Under the pieces are notes generated by a model, which saw only the letters and a list, made by a program, of their open reading frames with translations, did not search any database and was not told the DNA's origin. A program made the translations under genes and the position numbers. DNA of 64,000 nt, taken from the NCBI GenBank assembly GCA_011390135.1, contig JAABSZ010000002.1:1-64000 (forward strand), in the 5' to 3' direction. Source of the DNA: JAABSP01 sp011390135. GTDB taxonomy: Bacteria > Desulfobacterota > Desulfobacteria > Desulfobacterales > JAABSP01. Positions 57,488-64,000 of this stretch are shown one piece after another (the stretch's first letter is position 1; each line of letters starts with the position of its first letter).

Positions 57488-58879
57488 TTATTTCACCTCC
57501 ATGCTCTCTTGGGCCTCGCCAAAGGGCTCCATGCCGGCAAGCAGCTGCACCGGCGGAATCTCGCTGTCCATGTCAGGGCCCTTTTTGAGGGTCTTGAAGA
57601 TATAGTAGAAAAAGCTCGCACCGATGAGACCGAAAAAGAGGACAAAGAGCGTCAATGACCAGACCACGTTGCCGGCCGCGATGGGAGATGCACTGTCTGC
57701 GGTGCGCATGAGGCCATAGACTGTCCAGGGCTGGCGCCCCATCTCCGATGTGATCCAGCCCATGATCGTCGCGATGAAGCCCAGGGGCTGGATCACGATC
57801 AGAGTCTTCAGAAAGGCCGGGGTGTCGTAGAGCCGCTTCTTCAGAAAGAGGACCAGAGCCCAGAGCATCACCAGCAAATAGAGAAAGCCGACGGCCACCA
57901 TGGCCCGGAATGTCCAGAAGAGCACCAGCGCGTTGGGCCGCTCATCTCTGGGAAATTCCTTCAGCCCCTTGATCTGCCCGTCTGCGGAGTGGGTGATGAG
58001 AAGGCTCAACAACTCCGGTATCACCACCTCAAAGTGGTTTTTCTCTTCTTCCATATCCGGGATTGCAAAGGCCACGAAGTCCGCGCCCCGGCCCTCGGGA
58101 TTGGTCTCCCAGTGCGCCTCCATCGCGGCCAGCTTCGCGGGCTGGTATTCAGCCACATTCAGCCCCCGGAGATCCCCTATCAGCACCTGAAGGGGCGCGC
58201 AGACCGCGGCCATGATCAGCGCCAGCGCGAGGGAGCGGCGGAAAAAGGGAACCTTCTCCCCCTTGAGCAGGTACCAGGCGCTGATGCCGGCCACCGCAAA
58301 CGCGCTCGTCTCGTAGGAGGCCATGAGCATATGGGCCAGATGGGTGGGAAAGGCCGGATTGAAGATGGCATCCCAGTAGCTCGTCACCATGAAGCGGCCA
58401 TCCACCAGCTCGAATCCGGCCGGGGTATGCATCCATGCATTGGCAGCCATGATCCAGAAGGCCGAAAGCGAGGCTCCGGCCGCGACCATACAGGTGGAGA
58501 AGAAATGGATTGTCGGCGAAACCCGGTTCCAGCCGAAGAGCATGATGCCCAGGAAACCGGCCTCCAGAAAGAAGGCGGTCATCCCCTCGTAGGCCATGAG
58601 GGGTGCGATGACATTGGCCACGGCCTCGGAGAAGAGGGCAAAATTGGTTCCGAACTGGAACTCCAGGGTGATGCCCGAGACCACACCCACTCCGAAGTTG
58701 ATCGCGAAGATCCGTACCCAGAAGCGGTACATCCGGTAGTAGATCTCTTTCCGGGTCTTCAGCCATAAGAACTCGATGACCACCAGAAAGATCGCAAGGC
58801 CGATGGTGAGGGTGGGAAATAGAATGTGGAAGGCGGTGGTCAGGCCGAACTGTATTCGGGATAGGGTAACGACATCCAT
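57488..58879 (-). CDS. cydA: Cytochrome bd ubiquinol oxidase subunit I
   Basis: CydA (463 residues) carries the three haems and the quinol site. The start MDVVTLSRIQFGLTTAFHILFPTLTIGLA contains the haem b595/d ligand His in FHILFP, and GVVSGITLEFQFGTNF, GWITSEMGRQPWTVYGLMRT and the short Q-loop are typical of the short-loop type. Eight or nine membrane helices are expected. It is expressed from the divergent region shared with pncA; AGGAAAAG precedes the ATG. Confidence 0.95.
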   Translation of the reverse strand: MDVVTLSRIQFGLTTAFHILFPTLTIGLAIFLVVIEFLWLKTRKEIYYRMYRFWVRIFAINFGVGVVSGITLEFQFGTNFALFSEAVANVIAPLMAYEGMTAFFLEAGFLGIMLFGWNRVSPTIHFFSTCMVAAGASLSAFWIMAANAWMHTPAGFELVDGRFMVTSYWDAIFNPAFPTHLAHMLMASYETSAFAVAGISAWYLLKGEKVPFFRRSLALALIMAAVCAPLQVLIGDLRGLNVAEYQPAKLAAMEAHWETNPEGRGADFVAFAIPDMEEEKNHFEVVIPELLSLLITHSADGQIKGLKEFPRDERPNALVLFWTFRAMVAVGFLYLLVMLWALVLFLKKRLYDTPAFLKTLIVIQPLGFIATIMGWITSEMGRQPWTVYGLMRTADSASPIAAGNVVWSLTLFVLFFGLIGASFFYYIFKTLKKGPDMDSEIPPVQLLAGMEPFGEAQESMEVK

Positions 58880-58942
58880 AGGTCTTTTCCTGTCCAGAGG
58901 AGATGAAAATTGGGTTGCGCCTTTACCTGTAATGCTTTTCCT

Positions 58943-58971
58943 CTTATAGTATAAACGGAACGGAACTTCAA
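58943..58971 (-). promoter_or_regulatory. Promoter of cydAB
   Basis: On the minus strand TTGAAG (58971-58966), a 17-bp spacer and TATAAG (58948-58943) make a good sigma70-like promoter. Transcription would start near 58936, giving a leader of about 57 bases before the cydA ATG. The region is shared with the divergent pncA. Confidence 0.6.
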
Positions 58972-59026
58972 CTGATTTTCCATGATATCCTGAAAAGAGA
59001 ACCCTTCACCATCAAAAGGAGGAGCA

Positions 59027-59596
59027 ATGATCATTCCGAAAGAAGAATTGAAGAAAGGAGACGCCCTGCTGCTGATAGATGTACAAAAAGATTTCTGCCC
59101 GGGCGGGTCCCTGGCGATCGAAGATGGGGATGCGGTCGTTCCGATATTGAACGACTGGATTGAGGCCGCAGAAGAGGCCGGCATTCCGGTCTATGCCTCC
59201 CGGGACTGGCATCCCAAGGGGCATGTCAGCTTCAGGGAGAAGGGCGGGGATTGGCCTCCCCACTGCATTCAGGATACCGATGGTGCGGCCTTTCATCCGG
59301 GGCTGAACCTGCCGGCCCATGCGGTGATCGTCACCAAAGGGGTGCGCTTTGATCAGGATCAGAATTCGGCCCTGGATCAGACCGGATTTGCCGAATACCT
59401 GAACCGGGAGGGGATCAAGCGGCTCTGGATCGGGGGGCTGGCCCTGGATGTCTGTGTGCTGGCCACGGTGCTGGATGCCCGGGATGCGGGAATCGAGACC
59501 CTGGTGATCCTGGAGGGAACCAAACCCGTCACCCCCCAGGGGGGAAAGGCGGCTATCGAAAAGATGAAGCAAAACCGCGCAGCGATTCTAAGCTGA
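59027..59596 (+). CDS. pncA: Nicotinamidase/pyrazinamidase
   Basis: PncA hydrolyses nicotinamide to nicotinic acid in the NAD salvage path. The 189-residue product has ALLLIDVQKDFCPGGSLAI with the catalytic aspartate, the metal-binding RDWHPKGHVSF and a histidine in PPHCIQ, the catalytic lysine region VIVTKG, and the nucleophilic cysteine in GLALDVCVLAT. All isochorismatase-fold residues are present. AAGGAGGAG lies six bases before the ATG. It is divergent from cydA and single-gene. Confidence 0.9.
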   Translation: MIIPKEELKKGDALLLIDVQKDFCPGGSLAIEDGDAVVPILNDWIEAAEEAGIPVYASRDWHPKGHVSFREKGGDWPPHCIQDTDGAAFHPGLNLPAHAVIVTKGVRFDQDQNSALDQTGFAEYLNREGIKRLWIGGLALDVCVLATVLDARDAGIETLVILEGTKPVTPQGGKAAIEKMKQNRAAILS

Positions 59597-59631
59597 AGAC
59601 ATCATCAAAAACCCAAAAGCCGTTTTTCGAT

Positions 59632-61272
59632 CTATGCCCCTTTGGCCGCTTCTATGGCCTCCCGGACCTTTGCCGAAAGCTCCTGGCGGTTGAGGGGCTT
59701 CTCCAGATAATCCCGGATGCCGATGTTCATTGCCGTCTCCCGGGTGATCTTCTCGCTGAAGCCGGTGCAGATGATGATGGGCATCTCCGGCCGGAGGGAG
59801 AGGATCTCTTTGGCCAGCAGATCCCCGGACATTTTCGGCATGGTCATGTCGGTGATGAGAAGATCGAAAGCCAAAGGGTCATTCCGAAACCTTTGGAGGG
59901 CTTCATCAGGAGCCGTAAATCCGACGAAATCATAGCCGATGCGTTCCAGCATCTGCCTCGCCACAAGTACCACAGCCTCTTCATCATCTACAAAAAGTAT
60001 CCGCTCGCTTCCGCCGGCAATTTCTGTGGAAATCTGGACCTCGTCCGGAGGAACATCGGCCTCGATGGCCGGAAAGAGGATGTGGAATCGGGTTCCCCGG
60101 CCCGGCTCGCTGTAGACGGTGATGCCGCCTTTATGGCTCTCCACGATTCCATGCACCACAGCCAGCCCCATACCGGTCCCCTTTCCCACGCCCTTGGTGG
60201 TGAAGTAGGGATCGAAGATCCGATCCAGAATCAGCGGATCGATCCCCTCCCCGGTATCGCTCACCGAAAGCCGGACATAATGGCCTTCACCCATCTTGTA
60301 ATATCGGGCCGCTGCCTCTTTATCCAGAAAGATTTCAGAGACAGCGATCTCCAGCACCCCGCCCTTCTTTTCCATCGCGTGGGCCGCGTTTGTGCAGAGA
60401 TTGATCAGCAACTGATGGATCTGGGTCGGGTCCGCGTGAATGGCCGGGCAATTCTTTGGCAGGTTCTGCCGGATCTCGATGCTCGTGGGAAGAGAGGAGC
60501 GCAGCAGCTTCAACGATTCCTCGATCAGGGAGGGGATTTTGATCGGCTTCTTCTCCAGATCGTTCTTCCGGCTGAAATTGAGGAGTTGCCGGACCATATC
60601 CCTTGCCCGGAAGCAGGCTTTGATCACCTCGCCGAGATTGCGCCGGGCCGGGTTCCAGTCCGGCACATCCTCCACCGCAAGCTCGGTATTGCCCAGAATG
60701 ATGCCTAAAATATTGTTGAAATCGTGCGCGATCCCCCCGGCCAGGGTTCCGATGGCCTCCATCTTCCGGGATTGGCGGAGCTGCTCTTCCAGCCGTTTCC
60801 GCTCGGCCTCGGCCCGGATGCGGTCGGTGATGTCGGTAGAGAGGCCGCAGAGTTCGCTGACCCCTCCGGTGTCATCGAAGATGGGAAACTTCAAGGAGAT
60901 GAAGGTGTGCATTTCGCCGTCCACAGGCCCTCTCTCCTCGATCTCCATGGGCTTTCCCGTCTCCAACACCTGTTTGTCATTGGCCGTCGATTTTTCCACC
61001 ACTTCCGGCGGAAAGAGATCACTGTCGGTCTTGCCGAGAATCTGCTTTTTCCGGTATCCGGAGAGATCCTCGAAATGACGGTTGACAAAGGTATATTTCC
61101 CCTTTGTATCCTTGACATAGATGACCGCAGGGGCCCGGTTCATGATCTCCTGGAACCGGTGTCTGCTTTTTTTTAACTGCTCCTGGAGATGGTCGAATTG
61201 AGTGAGTGCAAGACGCTTTTCAAGGTCTGCAACTATTTGCGCCAGTTCCTGATATGTGGGCCGGGCAGACAT
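59632..61272 (-). CDS. PAS-containing hybrid histidine kinase with receiver
   Basis: A soluble sensor kinase. The start MSARPTYQELAQIVADLEKRL at ATG 61272 (AGAGG nearby) is a short coiled coil of a type common in deltaproteobacterial PAS kinases; the frame opens upstream to 61338 but that start has its ribosome site too close. A PAS domain (FQEIMNRAPAVIYVKDTKGKYTF, about 40-160) with a PAC region leads to the kinase box IAHDFNNILGIILGN, the ATPase domain (LINLCTNAAHAM, GMGLAVVHGIVESHKGG) and a C-terminal receiver with phospho-acceptor LLITDMTMPKMSG and YLEKPLNRQEL. No membrane segment. Signal and target unknown. It lies convergent to pncA. Confidence 0.9.
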   Translation of the reverse strand: MSARPTYQELAQIVADLEKRLALTQFDHLQEQLKKSRHRFQEIMNRAPAVIYVKDTKGKYTFVNRHFEDLSGYRKKQILGKTDSDLFPPEVVEKSTANDKQVLETGKPMEIEERGPVDGEMHTFISLKFPIFDDTGGVSELCGLSTDITDRIRAEAERKRLEEQLRQSRKMEAIGTLAGGIAHDFNNILGIILGNTELAVEDVPDWNPARRNLGEVIKACFRARDMVRQLLNFSRKNDLEKKPIKIPSLIEESLKLLRSSLPTSIEIRQNLPKNCPAIHADPTQIHQLLINLCTNAAHAMEKKGGVLEIAVSEIFLDKEAAARYYKMGEGHYVRLSVSDTGEGIDPLILDRIFDPYFTTKGVGKGTGMGLAVVHGIVESHKGGITVYSEPGRGTRFHILFPAIEADVPPDEVQISTEIAGGSERILFVDDEEAVVLVARQMLERIGYDFVGFTAPDEALQRFRNDPLAFDLLITDMTMPKMSGDLLAKEILSLRPEMPIIICTGFSEKITRETAMNIGIRDYLEKPLNRQELSAKVREAIEAAKGA

Positions 61273-61406
61273 ATTACCTCTTTCGATCTTCCGGATCACC
61301 ATCGACAAGGTTTTTGCAGGAGGAGAAATATCTTTCATCCCTCCAGCAGGGAAAAGTTTAGATACACCTGAAATACATGATTTTCAAAAAGATTGTCAAG
61401 AAGATA

Positions 61407-61438
61407 AAAACCCGATCCGGTAATCCGGATCGGGTTTT
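61407..61438 (-). terminator. Rho-independent terminator after the thiol peroxidase gene
   Basis: A perfect hairpin, AAAACCCGATCCGG-TAAT-CCGGATCGGGTTTT, lies 33 bp beyond the tpx stop codon. On the minus strand it ends in a run of T, as required. Confidence 0.9.
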
Positions 61439-61470
61439 GGATTTTTTGCGCCCATGAAGAAGGGGATCGA

Positions 61471-62097
61471 TCAGCGGTGGGCCAATTTTCTGGCCATCTT
61501 GAAAGCTGCCTCCATATCGGGCAGATGAGCCATCTCCGGAACCACTTGAATGTAGCGGACCACGCCCTCCTTGTCCGCTATCACGACCGCGCGGGCCAGA
61601 AGCATCAGATCCTCCACAAGAAGACCCATGGCCTTGCCGAAATCACCAGCCTTGTAGTCGGACAGGTACTGGATATCCCCAAGACCGGCCTCCCGGGCAA
61701 ATCGCTGCTGTGCATAGGGTGTATCCCGGCTGATGGTGATCCGCTTCACCGATACCGGCAGCTCATCCCCCTCCTCTCCGAGATAATGGGTCTGGGCGTC
61801 ACAGACACCGGTGTCGATGGAGGGAACGATGCTCAGGAAAAGGACCATCCCCTTTTCCTTGGAGAGAACCACCGGAGTGGTTCTGGATGCATCGGTGAGG
61901 GGAACCGAAGGAAGGCGATCCCCCACCTGGATACCCTTTCCGATGAGGTCATGAGGTTTGCCATTGAAATCGACCCATGATCCCGGCTCCCGGGAGTTCT
62001 CATCCACCTCTATCTCGGGCCCTCCCATTGTAGCGCACCCGGCCATCCAACCCATCGCCACCAGAAGGCAAATGCCGATCAACCCTCCCTGCCGCAT
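61471..62097 (-). CDS. Lipoprotein thiol peroxidase (Tpx family) without resolving cysteine
   Basis: A 208-residue peroxiredoxin of the Tpx type with a lipoprotein signal: lipobox WMAGC at Cys21, so it should be anchored in the cell envelope. The peroxidatic cysteine is Cys99 in SIVPSIDTGVCDAQT. The second cysteine of Tpx (normally after AQKRFC) is an alanine here: AQQRFAREAGL. No other cysteine exists in the mature part except Cys99, so it would be a 1-Cys enzyme needing an external thiol or a dimeric disulfide. Envelope-anchored Tpx is unusual, since most Tpx are soluble. It is transcribed alone and followed by a strong terminator. Confidence 0.85.
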   Translation of the reverse strand: MRQGGLIGICLLVAMGWMAGCATMGGPEIEVDENSREPGSWVDFNGKPHDLIGKGIQVGDRLPSVPLTDASRTTPVVLSKEKGMVLFLSIVPSIDTGVCDAQTHYLGEEGDELPVSVKRITISRDTPYAQQRFAREAGLGDIQYLSDYKAGDFGKAMGLLVEDLMLLARAVVIADKEGVVRYIQVVPEMAHLPDMEAAFKMARKLAHR

Positions 62098-62184
62098 CCT
62101 CTTCTCCCTCTTCTCTTGTGGATACTTTTTACGGACCTATGCGATCCTTTCACCCCTCCCCTTATCATAGATCTGTCCGTTTTC

Positions 62185-63678
62185 CTATTTTTCTTTCTTC
62201 TCCTTTTTCCCCTTCCCCTTCTCTTTATCTTTATCTTTTCGGGGTTGTTTCTCTTTTCGGGGGAGAATGTGGGTGGAGCTTCCCAGAAATGCCCCCGCGG
62301 CCTCCTCCTCCCCTTCGGAGAGGGTGGGATGGGGATGGATGGTGAGGGCAAGATCCTCTGCCAGCGCGCCCATCTCGACCGCCAGCACCCCTTCTGCGAT
62401 CATCTCCCCGGCCTCCCGGCCAACGATCCCGACCCCCAGAATCCGCTCGGTCTCCGGGTCGATGATCATCTTGGTCAGCCCCTTTGAGATCTGCATGGAT
62501 GCAGCCCTGCCCGATGCGGACCAGGGAAAACGGCCAACCTTGACCTCCCGGCCCTGGGCCTTTGCCTCGGTCTCGGTGAGGCCGCACCAGGCGATCTGCG
62601 GATCGGTATAGACCACAGCCGGAATCGCGACCGCGTCAAACGCGGCAGGTTGCCCTGCGATCACTTCGGCCGCCACTTTTCCCTCATACATGGCCTTGTG
62701 CGCGAGCATCATCCCGCCGACCACATCGCCCACGGCAAAAATCCGCTTCTCGTCGGTCCGCTGCTGCTTATCCACAAGAATATAGCCCCGGTCATCGGTC
62801 CTGACGCCGGTCTTGTCGAGGCTGATCTCCTCGGAATTGGGTTTTCGGCCAATTGCGACCAGCACCCGGTCGAATCGATCTTCAGAGTCTTCGGGCCCCC
62901 CTTCAAAGGTGACATCGACCCCATCCTCGTCCGCCTCCATTTTCGTTACTTTGGCTTCGGTATAGATCCCGGCAAAACTCTCCTCCAGACGCTCCAGCAG
63001 CGGCTTGACCAGATCCCGGTCCGCGCCCGCCATGAGCTGATCCGCCATCTCCACCAGCGTCACCTCACTGCCCAGCGTGGCATAGACCGAGCCCAGCTCC
63101 ACCCCCACATAGCCGCCGCCCACCACCAGCAGCTTCTTTGGAATGTCCGGCAGGGAGAGCGCGCCCGCGGAACTCATGATCCGTCCCCCCTTTTTGAATT
63201 CCGTATCCGGAAGAGAGATCGCGCTCGAGCCGGTCGCGATGATCGCATGTTTGAACTTGAAATGGTTGAGATCGCTGTCGGAATCGGTGATCCGCACCCG
63301 ATCCTTTCCCTCGAAGATGGCCCGCCCCCGGATCAACTGCACCCCCCGTTTCTTGCAGAGACCGGCCAGCCCTCCCGCAAGCTTATCGATGACGCTGTCC
63401 TTCCACTCCCGAAGCTTGTCCAGGTCGATCTCCGGCTCTTTATAGGAAAGCCCCATCTCCCCGGCCCTGCGGGTGTCATGGAGCAGTTCCGAAATATAGA
63501 GCAATGATTTCGACGGAATGCACCCCCGGAAGAGGCAGACCCCGCCGGGCCGCTCTTCGAGATCGATCATGGTCACATCGAGCCCCAGATCGGCCGCGCG
63601 AAAGGCCGCGGCATATCCGCCGGGCCCCCCGCCCAGAATCAGCACTTCGGTCTCCTGTGTAAATTCGCCCATCACCAT
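62185..63678 (-). CDS. lpdA: Dihydrolipoyl dehydrogenase (E3)
   Basis: The flavoenzyme that reoxidises lipoamide in 2-oxoacid dehydrogenase complexes. The 497-residue protein has the FAD motif LILGGGPGGYAAAFRAADLG, the redox disulfide in GGVCLFRGCIPSKS, the NAD motif VVGGGYVGVELGSVYATLGSEV and the C-terminal AEGVLAVEMGALAEDLALTIHPHPTLSE with the catalytic His-Glu pair. The last 30 residues are a Lys/Glu/Gly-rich tail (DKDKEKGKGKKEKKEK) that exceeds the family norm. SD AGGAGGG is eight bases before the ATG. It follows the E2 gene by 19 bp, so both are from one complex. Confidence 0.93.
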   Translation of the reverse strand: MVMGEFTQETEVLILGGGPGGYAAAFRAADLGLDVTMIDLEERPGGVCLFRGCIPSKSLLYISELLHDTRRAGEMGLSYKEPEIDLDKLREWKDSVIDKLAGGLAGLCKKRGVQLIRGRAIFEGKDRVRITDSDSDLNHFKFKHAIIATGSSAISLPDTEFKKGGRIMSSAGALSLPDIPKKLLVVGGGYVGVELGSVYATLGSEVTLVEMADQLMAGADRDLVKPLLERLEESFAGIYTEAKVTKMEADEDGVDVTFEGGPEDSEDRFDRVLVAIGRKPNSEEISLDKTGVRTDDRGYILVDKQQRTDEKRIFAVGDVVGGMMLAHKAMYEGKVAAEVIAGQPAAFDAVAIPAVVYTDPQIAWCGLTETEAKAQGREVKVGRFPWSASGRAASMQISKGLTKMIIDPETERILGVGIVGREAGEMIAEGVLAVEMGALAEDLALTIHPHPTLSEGEEEAAGAFLGSSTHILPRKEKQPRKDKDKEKGKGKKEKKEK

Positions 63679-63697
63679 AAAGAAAACCCTCCTTTAC

Positions 63698-64000
63698 CTA
63701 CATCACCATCATCATCTCTTCGGGATGGCTCATGGCCCGGATGACGATGTTGAGAAACCGGGCCGCATCCGCGCCGTCTGCGATCCTGTGGTCGAAGCCG
63801 ACCAGAATGGGCAGCATCAATCTTTGGGCCATCCTTCCCTTGTCCGTGATGATGGGCCGCATCCGGGCTTTGGCCATCCCCATGATCGCGGTCTGGGGAT
63901 AGTTGATGATCGGCGTGAATGCGCTCCCTCCCAAAGAGCCGATATTGGTGATGGTGAAGGTTCCGCCGGACATCTCCTCCCGGTCCAGCTTCCCGTCCCG
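63698..64000 (-). CDS. 2-oxoacid dehydrogenase E2 acyltransferase (C-terminal part)
   Basis: The frame is open to the right edge of the window, so only about the last 100 residues are visible. They are the end of the E2 catalytic domain: GGTFTITNIGSLGG, FTPIINYPQTAIMGMAK, and the active-site FDHRIADGADAARFLN. E2 moves acyl groups from lipoyl domains to coenzyme A. The lipoyl and E1-binding domains would lie beyond 64000. The neighbouring lpd supports a pyruvate or branched-chain 2-oxoacid dehydrogenase operon. Substrate not decidable here. Confidence 0.9.
   Translation of the reverse strand, partial: RDGKLDREEMSGGTFTITNIGSLGGSAFTPIINYPQTAIMGMAKARMRPIITDKGRMAQRLMLPILVGFDHRIADGADAARFLNIVIRAMSHPEEMMMVM

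Noticed and set aside
1..64000. CRISPR arrays, insertion sequences, prophage genes, tRNA or rRNA genes
   Set aside because: No regular 25-40 bp repeats with spacers, no transposase or integrase motifs and no cloverleaf sequences were seen on either strand.

Overview
The window reads as a chromosome segment of an anaerobic sulfate-reducing deltaproteobacterium (Desulfobacterota, probably a Desulfobacterales relative). The diagnostic locus is dsrA-dsrB-dsrD followed by a CbiA/DsrN-type amidase at 50.4-54.9 kb. It is flanked by a tetrahaem cytochrome c3, a cytochrome bd oxidase (cydAB), a rubredoxin-like/metallo-beta-lactamase fusion and a lipoprotein thiol peroxidase, which fits an anaerobe defending itself against oxygen. 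No tRNA, rRNA, CRISPR array, transposase or prophage gene was seen. The DNA looks fairly GC-rich and even in character.

Layout. 0-3.4 kb: the 3' end of selB, a J-domain gene whose 5' end is frameshifted inside a 9-bp repeat, a PHP phosphoesterase and a DUF3810 protein. 3.6-6.2 kb: a large chemoreceptor. 6.3-9.8 kb (minus strand): TonB-dependent receptor, a 47-residue peptide gene absent from simple ORF lists, and a radical SAM/SPASM enzyme. This looks like a small modified-peptide (RiPP-like) system. It faces a divergent plus-strand set of ABC-type binding protein, hybrid histidine kinase and receiver-kinase (10.1-15.4 kb). 15.6-28.4 kb (minus strand): a long co-directional run rpmH-rnpA-yidD-yidC-jag-mnmE-ykgJ-two unknown genes-tolC-adaptor-RND pump. 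The first half is the classic gene order seen near bacterial replication origins, and a parS-like 16-mer lies directly behind mnmE. 28.5-32.5 kb: RNase G and its usual radical SAM/DUF2344 partner. 32.8-34.2 kb: a zinc-finger/cNMP-binding/DUF4388 regulator.

34.3-49.5 kb is one large chemosensory locus. The plus strand carries cheA-cheR-cheD1-mcp-HDOD-cheY-cheX-cheD2-cheY-cheB-cheD3. The convergent minus strand carries HD-GYP regulator-cytosolic receptor-like protein-cheY-cheW-mcp. Three cheD paralogues are present, and two of them lack the catalytic cysteine.

49.8-64 kb holds cytochrome c3, the dsr operon, small genes, the MBL protein, cydAB, pncA, a PAS hybrid kinase, tpx, lpd and the 3' end of a 2-oxoacid dehydrogenase E2 gene cut by the window edge.

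The most promising new material is (i) the receptor/47-mer/radical SAM cassette with its divergent sensor genes, (ii) the three-CheD chemosensory cluster with two apparent pseudo-deamidases, (iii) the parS-like site beside the origin-type gene cluster, and (iv) purine-rich 9-bp minisatellites, one of which appears to break a gene.
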